A DNA stretch of 64,000 bases, taken from positions 1 to 64,000 of the forward strand of contig NZ_JACJSC010000029.1 in assembly GCF_014697575.1 (NCBI RefSeq). The letters run 5' to 3'. Shown here piece after piece: positions 54,783 to 63,528 of the stretch. The stretch's first letter is position 1. The number at the start of each line of letters is the position of its first letter. The translations under genes and the position numbers were made by a program. The DNA is from Planktothrix sp. FACHB-1365 (GTDB taxonomy: Bacteria > Cyanobacteriota > Cyanobacteriia > Cyanobacteriales > Microcoleaceae). Below the pieces are notes generated by a model that worked only from the letters and a program-made list of their open reading frames with translations, was not told where the DNA came from and did not search any database.

Positions 54783-56867
54783 TCATGATGCAGATTCCCC
54801 CTTAAGGATTTTCAACAGTTCAGCTTTATCTTTTTGTAAATTAGCTAATTCAGTTTGATATTGTTTGAACTTTTGTTCTGTTTGAGTTAAATCAGATGAT
54901 ATCCGTTCAACCTCTTTTTTAATTGTGTCAGTGAGAGCTAGATCAGTAACAGTCAGATGATAAATAATATTCAGAGAAACTTTCTCGACCATTGACCTAG
55001 CGATCGCTTTATAATGTCCAGACAATTCTCTTTTTAAAGCGATTATTTGTTGTTCCTGTTGTATTTTTTTACCTTGAAAAAAAGCCAGATTTCCACCCGC
55101 TAAATTCATCACCCCCATCATCAGAGGAAGAGGGTTTCCCGTACCTACAGATATTCCTCCAAACATTGCTATTCTGACAACATCCATCGCCAGTCTACCT
55201 GTCCCTCCATTGGCGAGATTTTGAGGTGAATCAGTCGGTTTTACATACTCATCTTCCAACAATTTATCCACCTCAAAATTGTGATGAGATGATAGGTTTA
55301 CTGGATAACCCGGAACTAATTTGAGAGAGATTTTACTTTTTTGAAGGAACGTTTGTAAACCGCCTTCTGCATAAACCCAGAGAATGTTTTGCCATTCTAA
55401 TTTTGCCCATTCACAGACTTGGGATTGACAAAAACGAATTAAATAATCATGCAGAGTTTCATTTTCTCGGATGGTAAAACCAGAAGTTGCTGAAGGTAAC
55501 TCTACTTTTAATTGATTCCCTTGTGTTTTAACTTCCAATTCTTGTTCTACCAAACATTGAATTTTATGCAGCAGACTATCGTTAATCATTGGATTAATAA
55601 AACGGTCTTTAGATTGGGGAAAATGCGACAGTTTAATTTCGTTAATAATCTTGTTTTTATATTGACTAATTTCCTGTAATTTCAAATTGATTTTTTGTTT
55701 TAATTGAGGGATACTTTGAGACGCGAATCCAGTGGTTTCATTTTTTTTGATTTGGGTTTTTAATTGAGTATTTCGATCAGTGATTACTTTTTCAATTAAC
55801 GAAATTTGGCTAATAAACTCTGCTTTCACTCTCTCTTTCAAAATATCTTCTGTTTGCTGATTCGGTAAATTTTCCCAAACTTGACAAAACAGATGATATT
55901 CATTTCTTGGGTAAATTTCTGCTGAACTGCTGTAAAAATTGGGATAAAAGGGTTGTAAAGGTAAACAAGTTTGGATAACAGAAAGCTGACTACTATTTTG
56001 ACGGTTAATCAATTCTGTTAAAAGTTTAATATTCTGACTATTCAGTTGTGAAAACTGGAGATTTTCTGTTGATGTATCCCAAACGATGAAAAACTTAAAT
56101 AACTGGGTTTGAGCAACTTTTTCAATTAACTGTTGTTCAGATTCAGTGATGGGTTGGGAGGGATTTAACACAAAACAGAGAAGATCGCAGTTAGTCCAGA
56201 GTTGATCGTATTGGGGAGGTTGTGTAACTTTAGTTTCTGAGGATTGAAATTCAAAAATTAATTCAGGACTTTTGAAGCTGAATTTATGATAACCCAGGGT
56301 AATGCGATCGCCTTTTTTTAATTGTTTCTTCCCTAATACCTTTTCCCCATTAACATAAGTTCCATTTGTACTTTTATCCTGAATTTCCCAAGAATTTTGA
56401 CAATTTCCCGAAGTGGAAATCGGAATAATTTCCGCATGATAGTTACTGACTAAACCACATTCAGAAAGTTTGATCTGACATTGACTCCCTCGACCCATAG
56501 AGATTGTTTCAGTCTGAGATAATTTGTAAGATGTGGGTTGTTGTCCGGTGGTGACAGAAGGTTGTAAAATTAATTGTGCTAATTGAATGGTTTTAGTTTT
56601 TTCTAAGGTTTGGGGGAAAGGAATTGTTTTGAACTGATAGCTGGATAATAAATTAGGATAGTGATTAATAAAATTTCCCATTGCTACCATCTGTACTGGA
56701 AACCGACTGACCAAATTAACTCGCAGTTTTCCGGTTTGCAGGGTTTGAGTTAGTCTTCTTAAGTTGTCTCTAATTTCAATCAATGGAGATCCAGGTTTGA
56801 CTCTAGCATTAACAAATTTTTCAACGGAATCAATTTTTTGCAAAAGTTTAGTGAATTTTTCAGACAT
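54783..56867 (-). CDS. FHA-domain protein with degenerate dynamin-like features
   Basis: The 694-residue protein has a canonical FHA domain (about 97-212; GRGSQCQI with R126, S141, H144, and STNGTYVNG with N168) that would bind phospho-threonine. It is inserted in what looks like a broken GTPase: LRVNLVSRFPVQMVAMGNFIN (48-68) aligns with the beta-1/P-loop region of dynamin-like proteins but lacks the GxxxxGK[S/T], and CDLLCFVLNPSQPITESEQQ (227-246) resembles their switch region. A long helical stalk (about 340-480), a hydrophobic hairpin (VVRIAMFGGISVGTG, LPLMMGVMNLAGGNLAFF; about 575-610) and a coiled-coil tail follow. A membrane-bound reader of kinase signals is inferred. Confidence 0.75.
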   Translation of the reverse strand: MSEKFTKLLQKIDSVEKFVNARVKPGSPLIEIRDNLRRLTQTLQTGKLRVNLVSRFPVQMVAMGNFINHYPNLLSSYQFKTIPFPQTLEKTKTIQLAQLILQPSVTTGQQPTSYKLSQTETISMGRGSQCQIKLSECGLVSNYHAEIIPISTSGNCQNSWEIQDKSTNGTYVNGEKVLGKKQLKKGDRITLGYHKFSFKSPELIFEFQSSETKVTQPPQYDQLWTNCDLLCFVLNPSQPITESEQQLIEKVAQTQLFKFFIVWDTSTENLQFSQLNSQNIKLLTELINRQNSSQLSVIQTCLPLQPFYPNFYSSSAEIYPRNEYHLFCQVWENLPNQQTEDILKERVKAEFISQISLIEKVITDRNTQLKTQIKKNETTGFASQSIPQLKQKINLKLQEISQYKNKIINEIKLSHFPQSKDRFINPMINDSLLHKIQCLVEQELEVKTQGNQLKVELPSATSGFTIRENETLHDYLIRFCQSQVCEWAKLEWQNILWVYAEGGLQTFLQKSKISLKLVPGYPVNLSSHHNFEVDKLLEDEYVKPTDSPQNLANGGTGRLAMDVVRIAMFGGISVGTGNPLPLMMGVMNLAGGNLAFFQGKKIQQEQQIIALKRELSGHYKAIARSMVEKVSLNIIYHLTVTDLALTDTIKKEVERISSDLTQTEQKFKQYQTELANLQKDKAELLKILKGESAS

Positions 56868-56994
56868 AAATTTTCACCATTGATACAAAAATTTCGTTAA
56901 TCATGCCTTTTTGAAAAATAGTCAATGCAGTGACCGCTATAGACTATGATCACTCCAGATGTACGAGTCAAATTAGATAACGATCACTCCAATA

Positions 56995-57483
56995 TTATGC
57001 TTGGGAAAATAGTCCAATTAAGATCAGTAACCAGAAAAGTACACCAAAAATAATCCAAGCTACTTGCCCTCCTGTAAAACCTTCTCTAATCATCAGTCTT
57101 CCACCTTCTTCTTGTTCCCAATAGTAATTAACACCTTTTAAAATACTTACTAAGGGGATCAAAGATAGGAAACCAAGCAGAAAAAACAAATTTGACAACA
57201 CAATAAAAAACCAATACAATGCTGTTATTCCGCCTGCTGATGGTCTGTTTGGGTATCCTTCCTTTTCGGCTAGATGAAAAACTTTTTTAGCGAGACTATA
57301 TATCGTAAACCCAAAAAACCAAGCATAAAGCCAAGGATTAATGTTCAAATCATCTTTTTCCTTAATAAATTTCCATTGCTTGTGGCACCAAGGTATTTGG
57401 TAAAGTCCGAAAGTAATAATATATAAAAAGCAAAATTTTCCAACAGGTAAAACGTTAGAATATTGTTGATTAGAGTTGGTCAT
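56995..57483 (-). CDS. DUF4234-type membrane protein
   Basis: The 162-residue protein has four hydrophobic segments and the family-like N-terminus VGKFCFLYIITFGLYQIPW, followed by CHKQWKFIKEKDDLNINPW. Such proteins occur beside zinc-ribbon and kinase genes, with no known function. It lies 28 bases downstream of the kinase gene, and its membrane location may tie that kinase to the membrane. Confidence 0.75.
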   Translation of the reverse strand: MTNSNQQYSNVLPVGKFCFLYIITFGLYQIPWCHKQWKFIKEKDDLNINPWLYAWFFGFTIYSLAKKVFHLAEKEGYPNRPSAGGITALYWFFIVLSNLFFLLGFLSLIPLVSILKGVNYYWEQEEGGRLMIREGFTGGQVAWIIFGVLFWLLILIGLFSQA

Positions 57484-57511
57484 GTCGGATCTCCTAATAA
57501 GGTAATATGAA

Positions 57512-59260
57512 CTAAGATATAGGTTGCCAAATTTTTATCATGCCATCACCACAACCACTAATGATCGTTTGTTGATTGTGACTGAAAGCTACAGAATTTA
57601 CTGATTTTGAATGCTCAGAAGCAGTAAAAATTTCTCCTCCAGTCTGTAAATTAAAGAGTTTAATGTTACCGTCTCTCAAACCTGCAATTAACGTAACATT
57701 ATCCGGTGCGATCGCAATACTATTTACCTTAATATTTATGGTCAAAGTTTTTAATAAATTGCCTGTTTCCAGATTCCATAGTTTAATTGTGCCATCATTA
57801 CTCCCACTAGCAACCGTCTTACCATTAGGAGAAATAGCGAGCGTCCACACACTATCTAAATGTCCAGTACAATTGAATCGTAATTTTCCATTAGCCAAAC
57901 TCCAAATTTTCACAGTATTGTCAAGACCACCACTAATAACTGTCTGACCGTCAGGTGCTATAACAACAGCCGTAACCGAGTTAGTATGACCTAGCAAATT
58001 TCTGAGTAGACCGCGAGTTCCTAAATGCCAAACTTTAATCGTTTTATCTCGACTTCCACTAACTAGAGTTTGACCATCATGATGAAGATCTATACAGTTA
58101 ATACAGTCTTTATGAGCATTAATCGTAGCAATCAAATTGCCTTGGTGTAGATGCCATAATCTCAGTTTATTATCTAAGCTACCACTGATCAAAATATTAG
58201 CCTCTGGAGTGATTTTAACACACTTGTAATAAGTTGAATCAGGCTTCATAAATCCTGGAACAATAGTAAATGTGCGAATTAATTTACCACTCGCTACTTC
58301 CCATAACTTAATTGTATTATCATCACTAGCACTGGCGAACTGCTGACTATTTGAAGTCAGAACTAGATCATTAACACTGGTTCTATGTCCTATTATCGTT
58401 TGTACGCATTTCCATTGACTAGGATTATCAATAACAATACCTAACTCTTTTTGTATATCTTTTGCAGATTGATAGCGATTACCCGGGATATAAGCTATCA
58501 TTTTACTGAGGATATTTGCTAGATAGTCACTAATTTGGGGTGCGAAACGCTTCCAGATAATCTCACCTGTTTGGGGATCAGAATATTGCATTTGTAAGTC
58601 ATTCGCCCTGATTCCCGTAGCAGCTTCTATGCCAATCATTCCTAGTGCATATAAGTCAGAAGATGGAGACACATTGCCTTGTTTTTGTTGCGGTGGCATA
58701 TAACCTTCTGTTCCAACAATAACAGTAGTTCTAACTTGATTTTGTTGAGTGACAATCAATTCAGGAGAAGTTACTTGCTTGATGGAACCAAAGTCAATTA
58801 ATACTAATTTTTGATCGTATTTTCGGCGAATAATATTGTTAGGTTTAATATCCCGATGAATCACACCTCTGCTGTGAATAAAATCAAGAATTGGTAATAG
58901 CTCTCGCAGCATTCCATTCACTTGATTTTCTGACCAAGGTTGACCCGGTACGATGTATTGATTAAGGGGATCACCTTCAATATACTGTTGGACGAGGTAA
59001 AATTGATCCCCTTCTTCAAAGTGATCTAACAAACGAGGAATCTGGGGATGATCCCCCAAGCGCCCCAGAGCATTAATTTCCTGTTCAAATAAACGCCTAG
59101 CTAAGTCGAGAGTTTTGGGATCAGCAGGTCTCAGTTGTTTGACCACACAATCTGGTTTTCCTGAGAGTTGAGTATCTTTTGTCAGGTAGGTTATCCCCTG
59201 TCCACCCGTTCCCAGTTCTCTGACAATCTGGTAACGATTCTTTAAGATTCGCCCGTTCAT
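57512..59260 (-). CDS. Ser/Thr protein kinase with WD40 propeller
   Basis: The 582-residue protein has an N-terminal eukaryotic-type kinase (about 8-275): glycine loop GTGGQGITY, K41 (VVKQL), catalytic VIHRDIKPNN (D137), DFGS (156-159) and VGTEGYMPPQQK. It is followed by about seven WD40 blades (about 285-582; DDNTIKLWEVASGK, DKTIKVWHLG, NDGTIKLWNLETG). Kinase-WD40 fusions are common in filamentous cyanobacteria. All catalytic residues are intact. Its probable readout partner is the FHA protein two genes downstream. Confidence 0.93.
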   Translation of the reverse strand: MNGRILKNRYQIVRELGTGGQGITYLTKDTQLSGKPDCVVKQLRPADPKTLDLARRLFEQEINALGRLGDHPQIPRLLDHFEEGDQFYLVQQYIEGDPLNQYIVPGQPWSENQVNGMLRELLPILDFIHSRGVIHRDIKPNNIIRRKYDQKLVLIDFGSIKQVTSPELIVTQQNQVRTTVIVGTEGYMPPQQKQGNVSPSSDLYALGMIGIEAATGIRANDLQMQYSDPQTGEIIWKRFAPQISDYLANILSKMIAYIPGNRYQSAKDIQKELGIVIDNPSQWKCVQTIIGHRTSVNDLVLTSNSQQFASASDDNTIKLWEVASGKLIRTFTIVPGFMKPDSTYYKCVKITPEANILISGSLDNKLRLWHLHQGNLIATINAHKDCINCIDLHHDGQTLVSGSRDKTIKVWHLGTRGLLRNLLGHTNSVTAVVIAPDGQTVISGGLDNTVKIWSLANGKLRFNCTGHLDSVWTLAISPNGKTVASGSNDGTIKLWNLETGNLLKTLTINIKVNSIAIAPDNVTLIAGLRDGNIKLFNLQTGGEIFTASEHSKSVNSVAFSHNQQTIISGCGDGMIKIWQPIS

Positions 59261-59565
59261 AATTCGCTCAAATTTTTATTGATTGAGGGCTTGATGAATA
59301 GATGGTCATATTTTATCAGTGTTGAAAAAAAAAATCAAGTTTGATTTAAAAGTCAATATTTAGTAATCATAATAGAGTTTAAATCTCAAAATCAATGATA
59401 TAAAAGCAAGATTATATATGAGAACTGATCTCGCAATGTGTTTTTTTTAGAAGACACCCTGTTTTTTAAACAACATCCTAACCCCAATCAAAAATGGGTT
59501 GTAGACTGTGTGACAACCCATTTTATATCCTGTTTTTTGCTAAAATCTTGAACCCATCCCTATGA
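59261..59565. other. Intergenic region upstream of the kinase gene
   Basis: No gene seen in about 305 bases. It probably holds the promoter of the kinase-led cluster. The only clear structure is the ylqF terminator hairpin at 59491-59524. Confidence 0.45.
59491..59524 (-). terminator. Terminator of ylqF
   Basis: AAAATGGGTTGT and ACAACCCATTTT form a perfect 12-bp stem with a 10-base loop. It lies 42 bases past the ylqF stop; the stem itself ends in T residues on the minus strand. Confidence 0.65.
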
Positions 59566-60399
59566 TTAATTAGGGGGTAATTCTAAGGCAATATTTCCTA
59601 ATAATCCCTTGCGAAAATCATTTAACATTTGACGAGCAGTACGTTCGGTATCCCCTTTATGTCGATGTTCTGCTAATTCTTGTAAATAAATATCTCCGCT
59701 TAGGGCATTAAATTCCAATTGATACCGGGCGGCTAATAAATGTTGTAAATTCAAATCTTGTAAGAATTCTATTAATGCCACAGCGACTTGTTGATTTTCA
59801 TAAGCCGCTTCCCCAATATCTTCACAGATGGCTAATTTTAACGCATCCTCTTGTTTCTTAATTTGAGTCGGAATTACCCCCGGAGCATCCAATAATTCCA
59901 GAGTCTCAGAAATTCTCACCCATCTTAACTGACGAGTTACCCCCGCCCGTCGGGCACTGTCCACAACCCGGCGCTTCAATAACCGATTAATTAACGCCGA
60001 TTTTCCCACATTAGGAAACCCAATCACCACAGCCCGCACCGGACGGGGTAACATTCCCCGTGAAGCCCGTCTTTCATTCATCTGCACCCCCGCTAATTGG
60101 GCAGCTTTTGCGACCGCTTCCACCCCATTCCCCAACTGAGCATTGGTAAAATATGCCGTTTCCCCCCGTTGTTGAAACCACTCTTCCCACTGTTTCTGAA
60201 TATGAGAAGGAATCATATCCATGCGGTTAATCACTAAGACTTTGGTTTTACTCCCCACCCACTGGGGAACTTGGGGATGATGGGTCGCCAAAGGTATCCG
60301 AGCATCTCGTACCTCCAACACCACATCCACCCGTTTCAGTTGTTCGGTGAGGGTGCGTTCCGCTTTAGCAATATGACCGGGATACCATTGGATAGACAT
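59566..60399 (-). CDS. ylqF: Ribosome biogenesis GTPase YlqF/RbgA
   Basis: The 277-residue circularly permuted GTPase helps late assembly of the large ribosomal subunit. In the permuted order it has the G4 motif VINRMDMIP (about 52-60), then G1 GFPNVGKSALINRL (about 128-141), and G3 DAPGVIP (about 173-179). The N-terminus IQWYPGHIAKAERTL is diagnostic. Length matches the family. Confidence 0.94.
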   Translation of the reverse strand: MSIQWYPGHIAKAERTLTEQLKRVDVVLEVRDARIPLATHHPQVPQWVGSKTKVLVINRMDMIPSHIQKQWEEWFQQRGETAYFTNAQLGNGVEAVAKAAQLAGVQMNERRASRGMLPRPVRAVVIGFPNVGKSALINRLLKRRVVDSARRAGVTRQLRWVRISETLELLDAPGVIPTQIKKQEDALKLAICEDIGEAAYENQQVAVALIEFLQDLNLQHLLAARYQLEFNALSGDIYLQELAEHRHKGDTERTARQMLNDFRKGLLGNIALELPPN

Positions 60400-60495
60400 A
60401 GGGGTTTAGGGCAGGGGGAAGGGGAGACAAGGAGACGGGGAGATAAGGGGAAGGGGAGCGTTCTTGCTTGGTTACAGTTAAGAGTCAATACCTTG

Positions 60496-60912
60496 TTAGG
60501 GGACAACCAGAACCGGACAGGGAGACAAGTTAATCACGCGGTTAGTGACGCTATCGGCGGCACCTTCTTCAGTCAGACCAGTGCCCCGACTGCCGATGAC
60601 GATTAAATTAGCATCGATTTCATCAGCAACATCACAAATCGTGAAGGCTGGTTTCCCTTGTCGTTCTAGGGTTTGAACCTGAATGCCCTCCTTAGAAAAC
60701 AACGCTTGAGCTTGTTCGAGTAAGCCCGCCACTGCTTCCGGGGATGTCATTTGTTCATCATGGGGGGGAGCCTCTACAACTTCAGCATCCGGTTCTACAA
60801 CCGCCAGAACATAGAGACTAGACCCATAAGTTTTGACAAGGTTGGTCACAATGACAGCCGCTTCGTGGGCTTCACGGCTTTGGTCAACAGCAAATAAAAC
60901 AGTTTTAAACAT
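60496..60912 (-). CDS. Universal stress protein (UspA family)
   Basis: I start at ATG 60910-60912 (MFKTVLFAVDQSREAHEAA), giving 138 residues; a longer frame to 61002 adds 30 residues without homology. The ATP-binding motif GSRGTGLTEEGAADSVTNRV (G-2x-G-9x-G-like) and C-terminal CPVLVVP are present. It is a cytoplasmic nucleotide-binding stress protein, transcribed divergently from pgk. Confidence 0.9.
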   Translation of the reverse strand: MFKTVLFAVDQSREAHEAAVIVTNLVKTYGSSLYVLAVVEPDAEVVEAPPHDEQMTSPEAVAGLLEQAQALFSKEGIQVQTLERQGKPAFTICDVADEIDANLIVIGSRGTGLTEEGAADSVTNRVINLSPCPVLVVP

Positions 60913-61077
60913 AATCGCGCATCTCCGAGACGCGGACTTCGGTAGAATGTTTACGGTGAACGATTGAGTGGTAGACCTCATTGGGTTGACAGACAGTATC
61001 AAACTGTCCGAAACCTGACCAATGCCACCTAAATTTAATCTGATTAAGACAAGAACACATCCTAGGAGGATAATCCT

Positions 61078-62274
61078 GTGTCAAAAAAAACTGTAGCAGA
61101 TTTATCAGCATCAGATTTATCTGGGAAACGAGTATTAGTCCGCGTTGATTTTAATGTTCCCCTTGATAATGGTTCAATTACCGATGATACACGGATTCGC
61201 GCTGCTCTGCCGACAATCCAAGATTTAACCTCCAAAGGTGCTAAAGTTATTTTAACCAGCCACTTTGGTCGTCCCAAAGGAATAGACGACTCCATGCGTT
61301 TAACCCCTGTGGCAGAACGGTTATCGGAATTGTTAGGCAAACCTGTTAAGAAATGTGACGATTGCATTGGGGATGAAGTCGCCCAAGTCGTTGCTACCAT
61401 GGAAAATGGGGATGTCACTGTCTTAGAAAATGTCCGTTTCTATCCCGAAGAAGAAAAAAATGATCCTGAATTTGCTAAAAAATTAGCTTCTGTTGCCGAT
61501 TTCTACGTTAATGATGCCTTTGGAACTGCCCACCGTGCCCATGCTTCGACTGAAGGCGTAACCCATTATTTGCCTTCTGTGGCGGGTTATTTAATTGAAA
61601 AAGAACTCCAGTTTTTACAAGGTGCAATTGAAGACCCTAAACGTCCTTTAGCTGCTATTGTTGGCGGTTCTAAAGTGTCTTCTAAAATTGGTGTCATTGA
61701 AGCCCTTTTAGATAAATGCGATAAATTACTGTTAGGCGGTGGGATGATTTTCACCTTCTATAAAGCTCGCGGTTTAAATGTGGGTAACTCTTTGGTGGAA
61801 GAAGATAAACTGGATTTAGCTCGTGCTTTAGAAGCCAAAGCCAAAGAAAAAGGCGTAGCGTTCCTATTACCGACCGATGTGATTGTTGCAGATAAATTTG
61901 CCCCTGATGCAGAAGCAAAAACCGTTAGCATTAATGATATTCCTGATGGTTGGATGGGGTTAGATATTGGCCCTGATTCAATTAAAGTCTTCCAAGAAGC
62001 TTTAGGCGACTGCAAAACCGTGATTTGGAACGGCCCTATGGGGGTTTTTGAGTTTGAGAAATTCGCGGCGGGAACTAAAGCGATCGCTTTAACTTTAGCA
62101 GATTTAACCAAAACAGGCACGATTACCATTATCGGTGGCGGTGATTCCGTTGCGGCTGTTGAACAGTTAAGTTTAGGCGAACAAATGAGCCATATTTCCA
62201 CCGGAGGCGGTGCGAGTTTAGAACTGTTAGAAGGGAAAGTATTACCCGGAATTGCAGCGTTAAATGACAAGTAA
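61078..62274 (+). CDS. pgk: Phosphoglycerate kinase
   Basis: The 398-residue enzyme interconverts 1,3-bisphosphoglycerate and ADP with 3-phosphoglycerate and ATP in glycolysis and the Calvin cycle. It starts at GTG (61078), preceded by CTAGGAGGATAATCCT, a strong ribosome site. Motifs: [51 protein letters not shown], and the nucleotide site [13 protein letters not shown] terminator follows. Confidence 0.97.
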   Translation: MSKKTVADLSASDLSGKRVLVRVDFNVPLDNGSITDDTRIRAALPTIQDLTSKGAKVILTSHFGRPKGIDDSMRLTPVAERLSELLGKPVKKCDDCIGDEVAQVVATMENGDVTVLENVRFYPEEEKNDPEFAKKLASVADFYVNDAFGTAHRAHASTEGVTHYLPSVAGYLIEKELQFLQGAIEDPKRPLAAIVGGSKVSSKIGVIEALLDKCDKLLLGGGMIFTFYKARGLNVGNSLVEEDKLDLARALEAKAKEKGVAFLLPTDVIVADKFAPDAEAKTVSINDIPDGWMGLDIGPDSIKVFQEALGDCKTVIWNGPMGVFEFEKFAAGTKAIALTLADLTKTGTITIIGGGDSVAAVEQLSLGEQMSHISTGGGASLELLEGKVLPGIAALNDK

Positions 62275-62298
62275 TTTTAGGATCATTTAATCCGAACT

Positions 62299-62336
62299 GT
62301 AGGGGATATGGCGGTGTCATTCCCCTACTATTTTTT
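62299..62336 (+). terminator. Terminator of pgk
   Basis: GTAGGGGA and TCCCCTAC form a perfect 8-bp stem (62299-62306 and 62321-62328) followed by TATTTTTT. Confidence 0.85.
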
Positions 62337-62507
62337 GTGATTATAATTTTGCTAGTGCATTACAAGATTTTTTATTCTTCATTTAAGGTTAAATTTTTGA
62401 TCGGCAGTAGGATAATACCGACTTAAGATGATTTCGATATAATTCGATATAAAATTTCAGAAGAATTAAGCTATAATTTTAGATAATATACTGGTTGATT
62501 TACCAGC

Positions 62508-63521
62508 ATGGGATGGCTATTTATGTCTACTGCTCGTCAAATCATAGCACTTCTAAAAAGCCACATAGAAGGTGAAGAGCAGCAGTTTTATTCTGCCGCC
62601 CTTCAAATTGCAGCACATGAAGCAAGGCAGGGGCACGGGAAGCTTGCTCAAGAAATTCGTGATTTAATTGATGAAGCTAAAACCCGTGGCTCTGCAATAG
62701 AGCGGAAAACTGGTGCAGTACCTTTAGTTCAGCCAAAAGGTGAACTAGCTAATTTACTCTCAGCACGTTATCCAGAGACAAAGCTCCTTGACATGGTACT
62801 CTCATCTGATCTGGAATTCAAACTTAAGCGTATTCTTACAGAACAGAAACAACGAAGTCGTCTGCAAGATTATAACCTATCTCCACGTCGCAAAATTCTT
62901 TTGGTAGGCCCTCCTGGATCTGGTAAAACAATGACTGCTGCTGCTTTAGCTGGTGAGTTACAACTTCCGCTTTTGACCGCTATCTACAGTAGTCTTATTG
63001 GTAAGTTTATGGGAGAAACTGCCAACCGACTTAAATTAATTTTTGATGCGATGTCACTTACAAGAGGTGTTTATTTTTTTGATGAATTTGATGCTATTGG
63101 AACGCACCGCAACAGTGCCAATGATGTTGGCGAAATTCGTCGGGTATTAAATTCATTTTTGCTGTTTATAGAAAATGATCAAAGCGACAGTTTAATAGTG
63201 GCAGCAACCAATCACCAAAATTTATTAGATGAAGCTCTTTTCCGAAGATTTGATGATGTCATTGAATATACGCTTCCCACAGAAGAAATGATTTGTCGTG
63301 TTTTAAAGACACGGCTCCTATTGTTTGATATTCAATGGAATGACTGGTCAGAGATTTTGAATGCAGCACAAAACTTGAGTCTAGCTGAAATTGTTCGCGC
63401 TGCGGATGAATCGGCAAAACAAGCTGTATTATTAAATACTGAGAAAATTGATAAAGAAAATTTGGTTTCGACTATTTTAGAACGACGTAACATTAACCTT
63501 CGACCATTAACTAAAGCCTAG
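62508..63521 (+). CDS. ietA: AAA ATPase of an IetAS-like defence pair
   Basis: The 337-residue protein has an N-terminal helical region (about 1-95) and a classic AAA module: Walker A GPPGSGKT (134-141), IYSSLIGKFMGETANRLKL, Walker B YFFDEFDAIG (about 189-198), sensor 1 LIVAATNHQNLL, and arginine finger FRRFDD. A second ATG at 62523 (MSTARQI) is an equally possible start. It is followed after 7 bases by a subtilase gene, the arrangement of IetA-IetS, first seen as a Ti-plasmid exclusion locus and later as an anti-phage system. The ATPase is thought to control the protease. Confidence 0.85.
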   Translation: MGWLFMSTARQIIALLKSHIEGEEQQFYSAALQIAAHEARQGHGKLAQEIRDLIDEAKTRGSAIERKTGAVPLVQPKGELANLLSARYPETKLLDMVLSSDLEFKLKRILTEQKQRSRLQDYNLSPRRKILLVGPPGSGKTMTAAALAGELQLPLLTAIYSSLIGKFMGETANRLKLIFDAMSLTRGVYFFDEFDAIGTHRNSANDVGEIRRVLNSFLLFIENDQSDSLIVAATNHQNLLDEALFRRFDDVIEYTLPTEEMICRVLKTRLLLFDIQWNDWSEILNAAQNLSLAEIVRAADESAKQAVLLNTEKIDKENLVSTILERRNINLRPLTKA

Positions 63522-63528
63522 TTAAACT

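Noticed and set aside
61758-62270. 170-codon minus-strand ORF opposite pgk
   Set aside because: It lies wholly inside the highly conserved pgk gene and has no homology or start signal of its own.
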